From: Microcystis novacekii Mn_MB_F_20050700_S1
GTDB taxonomy: Bacteria > Cyanobacteriota > Cyanobacteriia > Cyanobacteriales > Microcystaceae
Assembly (NCBI GenBank): GCA_007096045.1
Contig: SFAU01000132.1
Location: forward strand, 1-45,516
Direction: 5' to 3'
DNA: 45,516 bases
A program made the position numbers and the translations under genes. Positions within the stretch are counted from its first letter, which is position 1. Every line of letters begins with the position of its first letter. This document shows, piece after piece, positions 9,403-16,331 of this stretch. Under the pieces are notes generated by a model. The model was not told the origin of the DNA. It made no database searches and was given only the letters and a program-made list of their open reading frames with translations.

Positions 9403-10473
9403 ATGACTAGCAATCCTTCAGCTTCTTTAAGATTTAAAAAAAACAAAATTACCGACACAAATATCACTCTCTCCCATGGCAGTGGTGGCAGAGCAATGCG
9501 GGATTTAATTAACGAGATATTCGTCAATAACTTCGATAATAACTTACTGGCACCCCTTGAAGATCAAGCCCGATTTGAGATTAAAGATTTAGCTAAAATA
9601 GGCGATCGCTTGGCCTTTACCACCGATTCCTATGTGGTTTCTCCCCTATTTTTTCCGGGGGGTGATATTGGCAGTTTAGCAGTCAATGGAACCGTTAATG
9701 ATTTGGCTGTCGGTGGGGCAATTCCTCTCTATCTAAGTTGTAGTTTTATCCTCGAAGAAGGTTTATCTATCGACACCCTAAAAACCATCGTTACTAGCAT
9801 GAAAATAGCCGCCGAAAAAGCAGCGGTAAAAATCGTCACCGGGGATACAAAAGTCGTTCCCAGGGGACAAGGAGATCAAATATTTATTAACACCTCTGGA
9901 GTGGGAGTAATTGCGGCCGGAATCAATTCCGGGGCGAATAATTTACAAGTTGGCGATCGCATTTTGCTTAACGGTTTTCTGGGGGATCACGGCGCCGCCA
10001 TTCTGATTGCCAGGGGCGAATTAGACCTACAATGCACAATCGAAAGCGATTGTCAAGCCCTGAATTCTTTAATTTCTGCAATTCTGGAAGTTTGCCCGCA
10101 AGTTAAAGCGATGCGGGATGTCACTAGAGGCGGATTAGCCACGGTTTTAAACGAATTTGCCCAAAGTTCAGGGGTGGGAATACAGGTGCAGGAAACGGCG
10201 ATCCCCATCCAGGAAGAAGTGCGAGGAATGTGCGAATTATTGGGCTTAGAACCGCTTTATCTAGCAAACGAGGGCAAATTAGTCCTTGTCGTCCCTCCGG
10301 AGGCGGAAAATCGCGTTTTAGCAGTGATGCGTTCCCATCCTGACGGCAAAAATGCCGCTTCTATCGGGGAAGTCGTCGCTTCTCCCCCCAATTTAGTTTA
10401 CTTAAAAACCGCTTTCGGCACTAACAGAATTCTCGATATGTTAGTCGGTGAACAATTACCGAGAATATGTTAA
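9403..10473 (+). CDS. hypE: Hydrogenase maturation protein HypE
   Basis: 356 residues. HypE takes a carbamoyl group from HypF onto its C-terminal cysteine and dehydrates it to a thiocyanate, the source of the cyanide ligands of the [NiFe] site. The C-terminus ends in PRIC, the conserved modified tail. Other family features are LSHGSGGRAM near the start, the FTTDSYVVSPLFFPGGDIG ATP-binding stretch and the DVTRGGLATVLNE motif. The first 20 residues are variable. It is followed by hypA and hypB, so a maturation cluster is evident; the cell should carry a [NiFe]-hydrogenase, such as the bidirectional Hox enzyme, elsewhere. Confidence 0.96.
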   Translation: MTSNPSASLRFKKNKITDTNITLSHGSGGRAMRDLINEIFVNNFDNNLLAPLEDQARFEIKDLAKIGDRLAFTTDSYVVSPLFFPGGDIGSLAVNGTVNDLAVGGAIPLYLSCSFILEEGLSIDTLKTIVTSMKIAAEKAAVKIVTGDTKVVPRGQGDQIFINTSGVGVIAAGINSGANNLQVGDRILLNGFLGDHGAAILIARGELDLQCTIESDCQALNSLISAILEVCPQVKAMRDVTRGGLATVLNEFAQSSGVGIQVQETAIPIQEEVRGMCELLGLEPLYLANEGKLVLVVPPEAENRVLAVMRSHPDGKNAASIGEVVASPPNLVYLKTAFGTNRILDMLVGEQLPRIC

Positions 10474-10556
10474 TTAGACAGGAGACAGTTTTAAAGGAAA
10501 AAGTGAAAACTAAAAAAACAGATAGTTGGGGTTTTGGGGTTTTAGTTGAAATTTCC

Positions 10557-10630
10557 CTGATAACTGATAACTGATCACTGATAACTGATAACTGATGACT
10601 GATAACTGATAACTGATCACTGATAACTGA
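10557..10630. repeat. ACTGATA-type short tandem array before hypA
   Basis: About nine units of the pattern TGATAACTGA or TGATCACTGA in tandem, running to within two bases of the hypA start codon. The same pattern occurs at 1761-1775, 31673-31697, 42257-42278 and, on the minus strand, 45383-45406. Confidence 0.9.
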
Positions 10631-10632
10631 AA

Positions 10633-10977
10633 ATGCACGAACTAGGAATCACCCAAAATATCATTGAACTTGCCTTAGAACATTCCCGAGGAATGAAAGT
10701 TAAGCGGGTGGTGTTAGAGATTGGTAAACTAACAGCAATTATGCCAGAATCGATCGCTTTTTGTTTTGATACCTGTTGTCAAGGTACTAATATAGAGGGG
10801 GCAATGTTAGAGATTCTGGAAATTTCTGGTTTAGGACAGTGCCAAGATTGCGGAAATGAGCTAGAACTAGAATATCCCTACGGAATCTGCGTTCGATGTG
10901 GTAGTCGCAATATAGTTATTTTACAGGGTCAAGAATTAAATCTCAAATCGTTGGAGACAGAATCCTTATGTGTGTAA
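10633..10977 (+). CDS. hypA: Hydrogenase nickel incorporation protein HypA
   Basis: 114 residues. HypA is a nickel metallochaperone working with HypB to load nickel into the hydrogenase large subunit. The N-terminal MHE (nickel ligands at the N-terminus and His2) is intact, and the structural zinc site is formed by C70/C73 and C86/C89 (CQDC and CVRC). The start codon lies directly after the ACTGATA repeat array, leaving no clear Shine-Dalgarno sequence, which is unusual. Its end overlaps the hypB start by 10 bp, pointing to translational coupling. Confidence 0.97.
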   Translation: MHELGITQNIIELALEHSRGMKVKRVVLEIGKLTAIMPESIAFCFDTCCQGTNIEGAMLEILEISGLGQCQDCGNELELEYPYGICVRCGSRNIVILQGQELNLKSLETESLCV

Positions 10978-11780
10978 CCTGTGGTTGTTCTGATAACTCG
11001 GAAGTAACGGTAACTAATCCGCAAACGGGAACCCATGAACATATTTTAGCCGATGGTACTGTTATTAGTCATAGCCATCACGATCACGAGCAGGAGCATC
11101 CCCACCATCCCGCAGAAATTCACGCTCAAATTCATGGTAATATTCTCCAAGTTGAGCAAAATCTGCTGGCAAAAAATAATCTGTTAGCGGCACAAAATCG
11201 CGGTTGGTTGAAGGGGAGAAAAACTGTTGCTCTTAATCTGGTTTCTTCCCCGGGTTCGGGAAAAACTACCCTGTTAACTCGCACAATTGCCGATTTAAAA
11301 ACCGCTATTCCTATCAGTGTCATTGAGGGAGATCAAGCTACAGCTAATGATGCTCAAAAAATTAGTGAAACTGGTTGTCAGGTTATCCAAATTAACACCG
11401 GAACAGGTTGTCATTTAGAAGCATCAATGGTAGAGAGAGGATTAATCGAACTCGATCCACCGATGAATTCTTTAGTGATGATCGAAAATGTTGGTAATCT
11501 AGTTTGTCCTGCTTTATTTGATTTGGGAGAAAATGCCAAAGTCGTCATTCTTTCCGTCACCGAAGGGGAAGATAAACCGATTAAATATCCCTATATGTTC
11601 CACGCTTCTCAAGTCATGATCTTGACAAAAATAGACCTACTACCCTACGTTAATTTTAACCTCGATCGCTGTTTAGATTACGCCTATCAGGTTAATCCCA
11701 ATCTGAAAGTTTTTCAAGTTTCCGCTACCACAGGAGAAGGTTTAGATGCTTGGTACAGTTGGTTAAAATCACTGGTTTAA
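10968..11780 (+). CDS. hypB: Hydrogenase nickel incorporation GTPase HypB
   Basis: 270 residues. This GTPase delivers nickel together with HypA. Features in order: N-terminal CVTCGC metal-binding motif, a histidine-rich segment around residues 25-50 (HSHHDHEQEHPHHP) suited to nickel storage, the P-loop SSPGSGKTTL, EGDQATANDA, the GTGCHLEASM metal site of the G-domain, and the LTKIDLLPYV base-recognition motif. The length agrees with His-rich HypB proteins. It overlaps hypA by 10 bp. Confidence 0.97.
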   Translation: MCVTCGCSDNSEVTVTNPQTGTHEHILADGTVISHSHHDHEQEHPHHPAEIHAQIHGNILQVEQNLLAKNNLLAAQNRGWLKGRKTVALNLVSSPGSGKTTLLTRTIADLKTAIPISVIEGDQATANDAQKISETGCQVIQINTGTGCHLEASMVERGLIELDPPMNSLVMIENVGNLVCPALFDLGENAKVVILSVTEGEDKPIKYPYMFHASQVMILTKIDLLPYVNFNLDRCLDYAYQVNPNLKVFQVSATTGEGLDAWYSWLKSLV

Positions 11781-11826
11781 GTTAAGTAGTAACACACCCA
11801 AAAAGTTCAGTCTAACCGCAAGAAAA

Positions 11827-12153
11827 ATGACTCTAGCACTTAATCAAAATATTGATAATCAACTGTTGACTAAATTTCAACCCAAGATTATTGAAAATGA
11901 GGAAGAATATGAGCAAGCGCGTCATCTTCTACTTAATCTAATTAGTAAACAGGATCGACTACCAGAAGAAACCGCGCAGGAAGTATTATTACACTTAATG
12001 TCAGCTAACAACATAAAACAAGCTGATTTAGTTGGTAAAATTGGTTCTAAGGGTGTGGTTTCAGAAATTGTTAATGGCAAGCGATCGATTAGTAAAGCTC
12101 AAGGGAAAATTTTAGGAGAGATTTTCAATGTTTCCCCCAGTGTATTCATTTAA
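11827..12153 (+). CDS. HigA-like antitoxin / XRE-type regulator
   Basis: 108 residues. The C-terminal half (about 55-105) is a helix-turn-helix: MSANNIKQADLVGKIGSKG followed by VSEIVNGKRSISKAQGKIL, matching HigA-type antitoxins that repress their own operon and neutralise the HigB RNase. The N-terminal part is helical and acidic, as in the HigA group with an upstream toxin. No toxin gene is present: the upstream neighbour is hypB, 46 bp away, and downstream is a methylase fragment. It is therefore an orphan antitoxin or a free regulator. Confidence 0.8.
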   Translation: MTLALNQNIDNQLLTKFQPKIIENEEEYEQARHLLLNLISKQDRLPEETAQEVLLHLMSANNIKQADLVGKIGSKGVVSEIVNGKRSISKAQGKILGEIFNVSPSVFI

Positions 12154-12170
12154 TTATCTATTAGTTGTTA

Positions 12171-12341
12171 ATGAAAACAACCGTCATTGTTCCCCCGATT
12201 AAATGTCAAGGTATCAAAACTAAACTGGTATCATCAATCAAAAGTTTAGCGGATCAGCAAAACTTTGATCGCTGGATAGAACCCTTTTGTGGTTCGGAGT
12301 TGGTAGCTTTTAATTTACAACCCCAAAAGGCCTTATACTAA
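12171..12341 (+). pseudogene. N-terminal stub of a Dam-type (D12 class) adenine methylase
   Basis: A 56-codon frame beginning ATG and ending TAA. The translation contains PPIKCQGIKTKLV and WIEPFCGSELVAFNLQPQKA, matching the S-adenosylmethionine-binding start of D12-class adenine-N6 methylases (FCGSG-type motif). The usual length is about 280 residues, so most of the enzyme, including the catalytic DPPY motif, is missing; no remainder is seen downstream to 12417. It follows the HigA-like gene by 17 bp, so both may have belonged to a mobile defence cassette. Confidence 0.75.
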
Positions 12342-12417
12342 ATCTAGTTATTAAAAACTGATTATTTATTTCCCCATTTTGCCTCTCCTAACCAAGAAGT
12401 TAATTTTGTTCTAGTGC

Positions 12418-14538
12418 TTAATCATATTCTTTTGCCGCTTGTACTAAAGATAAAAGTTGTCCAGTTTGATCGGTTCCCGATACTCCTAAATCACTGTGAC
12501 AGAGGATAACTTTTTCGCTTACCCTTGCTAATAAATCCCTTAAAACTCTCTGTAAACGTGCCTGATTTTCCTCTAATTCTGCTTCCGTTGTCCAGCGTTG
12601 ATAGGGACTTTTTCGCCAAAAAATTGGCGCAGCAAAAAGAGTAGCAGCACCTCCTTGTTCCCAGAGTGGGGAGGAACAATCTAGCCAAAAATGCCAACGA
12701 TGACTAGAACGAAAAGAACGATATTGAAAGATATTGCCTAGGGTAACTGCTGAGGAAGATTTAATAAATTGTCGCACGGGATAGGGATTAGCAGTGATTG
12801 TACCATGACGCAAAAGTTGGATAAACTGACTAATAGTTTCGCTGGCACTTTGAAAAGAGGGTTCACTCTCGCGCAAACGGCGATCGATCTCCCAAAAATG
12901 TTGAGCAGTTTCCATTAATTCTCGCAAAGCTGCCAAGTGATCGAAGGGCAAATTTTCCCCATCGTTTAATAATTGTTCGATCGCTTGATTTAAGACAAAA
13001 ATCGGGAAAAGTTTGGCTTGCTGCTGCCGTTTTTTCATTTCTTCGATCCAGTGACAAATTCTTTCGTAGGCAGTACAAGCTTTTTGTCCTAAGCGATCCC
13101 AACGGGGAAAAGTTTCGATCGCTAATAAACGAGGATTTTCCAGATCCACTTGATAACAATGATCGGCAATTAATCCAGCGCGGACTGGATCGATATCAGG
13201 AATTAAATTTTCTTCTTCATCCCAGCGATAACGGCTAAAAATCACCAGCATTTCCGCTATGGCCTCTTGGGGGGCTAAACGCCCCAAATTTGCGTAAACA
13301 AGGGCGAGAAGGGTCAATAATGCCCGAATCAGAGGACAACTGATCAGGGGTCGTTGTTCGTTGAGGGGTTGAACGGGTATCCCGGCACCAGTTAAAATTT
13401 CCATCAGGCTATAACGGGCGATTTCGTCTAAACCGGGGGCAATAACCGCGATTTCTTCGGGTTTTACTGCCCCTTGCTTGACTGCTTGAATAATAGCTGT
13501 GGCTGTCTTCCGTAACAATTCGGCGCGAGAGGTGGTTTGCAGGGAGATGAATTGATCGGGAAGATTGCCAAGATAGTTACCGTCGCTGATTAAGGAGAGA
13601 ACCGTCTCGCTAAACTGAACAGCTAACCCGTCAGTGCTAGATAATGGCCTAATTTGACAGCGTGCGGCTAATTTTTGTAGATAATCGGGATCGGCAGTTA
13701 ATCCTAAGCGAATTTTTCCCTGGGGATTGTAGGTAAAAACGCTAAAACAATCATGATCGAGGAAAAAACTGAGTAAATCCTTGGCAATAGCTGGATAATC
13801 GTCCACATCGTCCGCAAAAACTCCCTGGAAGCGTTTTAATAGTTGCTGTTGATAACGACTATCAGGAAATAAATAGCGCCAGTAGAGTTCGTAGATGATA
13901 CCATAACTTAATAAACCACGTTCTAGAGACCAATCACGCCATTGAATGATTAATTCCCCCACTTTTTCTGGGATTTCCTGCTCATTAATCGCTAAAACTC
14001 GTTTTAAATCTGTTTCTGATAATCCGTCGGCTAATTTTTGCGAGATTTTTTCCGCGGGAACACCACTAGCGCCGGCTAATTGTAACAAATCGAGAACTTG
14101 ACGCACGAAACGATATTCATTTATGCTAGTAAACTGGAACAATTCAGCGATCGAGGGTTTCCAGAGACGGGTGGCGAGTTCCTGTTCCGTTTCTGGGCGT
14201 AATCGGCGGGGAAATTGCGCTTTTAGCTCTAAAGACTCGAAAATCAACGGCCAAAACAGGATGACTTCATCGGTGAGAAAACCTAAAGGGGTTTTGCAGA
14301 GAATCGGATAGCTACCCCTAACAGCAAGGGCCAATTGATCGGCTAATTCCCGTTTATTATCATCGTTGGCAGCGAAAACTAAGATCGAGCGGGGAAGGGG
14401 CGATGATTTCGAGCGATTGCGAGACAATGAATCCCTAGACTGAGGTTGAGAAACAACCCAGCGCCGAAATTCCCCGACTAAAGCGGTGGTTTTGCCCGAT
14501 CGCGTGCCACCTTCGATCCAAATTGGTATGATTGACAT
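12418..14538 (-). CDS. UvrD/AddB-like superfamily I helicase-related ATPase
   Basis: About 706 residues from the ATG at 14538. A frame extension to 14652 exists but would overlap the divergent pxcA promoter zone, and Walker A conventionally lies near the N-terminus. WIEGGTRSGKTTALV is Walker A at about residues 6-20; FADDVDDYPAIAKDLL resembles a Walker B/motif II with DD in place of DE; EIAVIAPG, later LLTLLALVYA and an AVTLGNIFQYRSF segment follow a UvrD/AddB-like plan. A C-terminal nuclease domain is absent. A separate RecB-type nuclease is encoded at 36188-36952. Probably a DNA repair factor; the exact family is uncertain. Confidence 0.65.
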   Translation of the reverse strand: MSIIPIWIEGGTRSGKTTALVGEFRRWVVSQPQSRDSLSRNRSKSSPLPRSILVFAANDDNKRELADQLALAVRGSYPILCKTPLGFLTDEVILFWPLIFESLELKAQFPRRLRPETEQELATRLWKPSIAELFQFTSINEYRFVRQVLDLLQLAGASGVPAEKISQKLADGLSETDLKRVLAINEQEIPEKVGELIIQWRDWSLERGLLSYGIIYELYWRYLFPDSRYQQQLLKRFQGVFADDVDDYPAIAKDLLSFFLDHDCFSVFTYNPQGKIRLGLTADPDYLQKLAARCQIRPLSSTDGLAVQFSETVLSLISDGNYLGNLPDQFISLQTTSRAELLRKTATAIIQAVKQGAVKPEEIAVIAPGLDEIARYSLMEILTGAGIPVQPLNEQRPLISCPLIRALLTLLALVYANLGRLAPQEAIAEMLVIFSRYRWDEEENLIPDIDPVRAGLIADHCYQVDLENPRLLAIETFPRWDRLGQKACTAYERICHWIEEMKKRQQQAKLFPIFVLNQAIEQLLNDGENLPFDHLAALRELMETAQHFWEIDRRLRESEPSFQSASETISQFIQLLRHGTITANPYPVRQFIKSSSAVTLGNIFQYRSFRSSHRWHFWLDCSSPLWEQGGAATLFAAPIFWRKSPYQRWTTEAELEENQARLQRVLRDLLARVSEKVILCHSDLGVSGTDQTGQLLSLVQAAKEYD

Positions 14539-14616
14539 CGTTTTTTCTCGATTGTATTTGTTAAGATGACTGATCGGTACTCTAGCTTTTTTCCCTTGTG
14601 GAAGTAATTGTTTTCT

Positions 14617-15954
14617 ATGAATCTTAATCGGATTTTGCAAGGTGTTAATCAATGGTTATTACAAACTCCTGAACGTTCTTTAGATGAGGCGTATCATGCA
14701 GCTTTGAAGATTAAGGAGATAGAAGACAAGCATTTTCAAGGGCGAAAAGTGGCAGCGGAGTTCTCGAATTATGGCAGCAGCACTAATTCCTATTTTATCG
14801 CAGAAGTTAAAGGTTATCTGCAAAAAATTAAAGTCAGATTGACGGAGTTTAAAGCTAGTCGCTCGATCGTTAATACCTTCGGACCTAATCAACCGACAAT
14901 TAATAATGGGGTGATTACTGTCACTACAGATGTTTGTCTGAAAAAACTTCAGTTTATCGATAGTGTTATCGGAAAATATCAAGATAATTATTGGCAAGAA
15001 TATCTTGAAGATGGTCCCCAAAGTCTCCAGAACCGAAATGTTGAGCAGGAAACAGCGAAAATCAAGACTTCCAGAAATCGCTCTTTTTTAGCAGCGGGTA
15101 GTCTTGAGGATGAGGAAATAATCAAAAGTAATAAATCCCAAAAAGCCACGGAAAAACCAGGAGTTTTACCCCGTTCTTTTGTCAATACTTTTAACCGCAT
15201 TAAACAGGAAATTGATCCCCAAGCGGGGGAATCGGAGGAGGCAGTTTTAAAAAGATTTCGCAATTCTCGTTATAAAACAGCCATTTCTCTCAAGTTTATT
15301 TTACTGTTAATTATCGTTCCTCTATTGACCCAGCAATTAACCAAAACTTTCTTGATTACCCCCTTGGTTAATAAATATTTCCAACAACAGGAACAGTTTA
15401 TTTTTATCAATCAAGATTTGGAAGAAGAAGCTTTTTCGGAATTGAGAAGATTTGAGGAAGCTTTACATTTTCGAGGTATGATTGGTTTAGCACCCAAATT
15501 ATCTAACGAAGAAATCGAGGTGGAAATTACTAAAAAAGCAGCGGTACTAAGTGAAGAATTTCGCCAACAGGGTTTAAATGCTATCGCCAATATTTTTGCC
15601 GATATTTGTTCCCTGATTGCCTTTGGTTTTGTTGTCGCTTTTAGTCGTCGGGAAATCGAGATTGTCAAGTCTTTTCTTGATGGCATTCTCTATAATCTTA
15701 GCGATTCAGCCAAAGCTTTTTTAATTATTCTCTTTACCGATATGTTTGTCGGTTTCCACTCTCCCCACGGTTGGGAAGTGATCCTAGAAGGGTTAAGTCG
15801 TCATTTCGGTTTACCAGAAAATCGCTCGTTTAATTTTCTCTTTATCGCCACTTTTCCGGTTATCTTGGATACAGTCTTAAAATATTGGATTTTCCGTTAT
15901 CTCAATCGCATTTCTCCCTCGGCAGTGGCTACCTATCGTAATATGAATGAATAG
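14617..15954 (+). CDS. pxcA: Proton extrusion protein PxcA (CemA-like)
   Basis: 445 residues from the ATG at 14617; the frame extends three codons to a TTG. PxcA is the cyanobacterial relative of chloroplast CemA/Ycf10, a cytoplasmic-membrane protein needed for light-induced proton release. The N-terminal half is soluble with a helical HFQGRKVAAEFSNYG segment. The C-terminal half has a hydrophobic segment LKFILLLIIVPLLTQQLTK, the conserved EEALHFRGMIGLAP stretch, and further membrane segments around IFADICSLIAFGFVVAFS and FLIILFTDMFVGFHSPHGWE, which is the family hallmark. It diverges from the helicase-like gene across about 78 bp that must hold both promoters. Confidence 0.93.
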   Translation: MNLNRILQGVNQWLLQTPERSLDEAYHAALKIKEIEDKHFQGRKVAAEFSNYGSSTNSYFIAEVKGYLQKIKVRLTEFKASRSIVNTFGPNQPTINNGVITVTTDVCLKKLQFIDSVIGKYQDNYWQEYLEDGPQSLQNRNVEQETAKIKTSRNRSFLAAGSLEDEEIIKSNKSQKATEKPGVLPRSFVNTFNRIKQEIDPQAGESEEAVLKRFRNSRYKTAISLKFILLLIIVPLLTQQLTKTFLITPLVNKYFQQQEQFIFINQDLEEEAFSELRRFEEALHFRGMIGLAPKLSNEEIEVEITKKAAVLSEEFRQQGLNAIANIFADICSLIAFGFVVAFSRREIEIVKSFLDGILYNLSDSAKAFLIILFTDMFVGFHSPHGWEVILEGLSRHFGLPENRSFNFLFIATFPVILDTVLKYWIFRYLNRISPSAVATYRNMNE

Positions 15955-15988
15955 GGTAAAATCAGGGAGAAAATTGATAATTTACCCT
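15953..15988 (+). terminator. Possible terminator after pxcA
   Basis: Inverted repeat AGGGTAAAAT (15953-15962) with AATTTACCCT (15979-15988), overlapping the pxcA stop region. No T-tract follows, so termination is uncertain. Confidence 0.35.
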
Positions 15989-15989
15989 G

Positions 15990-16103
15990 CTAATCTAGGG
16001 AGGATAATCTTGCTGCTGTCTCTTGCACTTTGGTAGGTTCTAATTGCAAAGCAGTGGCAATCTTTTCTATACTTAGGGCTGGCTGAATATCAGTTAAAGC
16101 CTT
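15990..16103 (-). pseudogene. Remnant of an Rpn/DUF2887-type nuclease C-terminus
   Basis: Read on the minus strand, an open frame without a start ends in LSIEKIATALQLEPTKVQET and a stop at 15990. This matches the two-helix tail of DUF2887/Rpn proteins, for example the LTVEQIAQVLDLTVEKV tail of the gene at 8500-9297. Only the tail survives; the rest of 15955-16331 has no gene. Confidence 0.45.
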
Positions 16104-16119
16104 GCCAGAAAAGGATTTT

Positions 16120-16145
16120 GGGACTTTTTTAGCCAAAAAAGTCCC
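16120..16145. other. Perfect 11-bp stem hairpin
   Basis: GGGACTTTTTT (16120-16130), loop AGCC, AAAAAAGTCCC (16135-16145). The symmetrical T and A runs make it a plausible bidirectional terminator between pxcA and the convergent P-type ATPase gene. Confidence 0.6.
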
Positions 16146-16263
16146 AGAAACAAACGTTGAGAAATCGATCCGAGGGACTCAAAACCCTTGCACTTTCGCT
16201 CTTCGATTTCGAAGGGTTCCGCTTCCAGACCTGCGAGGTCATTCTGTTATTCTGACTTCCTCG

Positions 16264-16300
16264 ACCGGCTACCGACGACCGGCTACCGACTCCTAACCCC
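16264..16300. repeat. Short tandem ACCGGCTACCGAC repeat with CTCCTAACCC tail
   Basis: Two copies of GACCGGCTACCGAC run into CCGACTCCTAACCCC (16287-16300). The tail recurs in degenerate form near 34840-34856 and 35690-35705, and partly at 9365. Confidence 0.6.
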
Positions 16301-16331
16301 ACCAACAAACTTTTTCAGCAAACCCTACTTA

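Noticed and set aside
10557-10630. Possible CRISPR array in the ACTGATA repeat
   Set aside because: Units are 8-10 bp with no spacers; it is a simple tandem array.
14539-14652. N-terminal extension of the AddB-like ATPase
   Set aside because: Would run across the divergent promoter region and the pxcA start; Walker A fits the ATG at 14538.
16102-16296. 64-codon plus-strand frame after pxcA
   Set aside because: Spans a palindromic hairpin and tandem repeats; serine/arginine-rich product with no family match.
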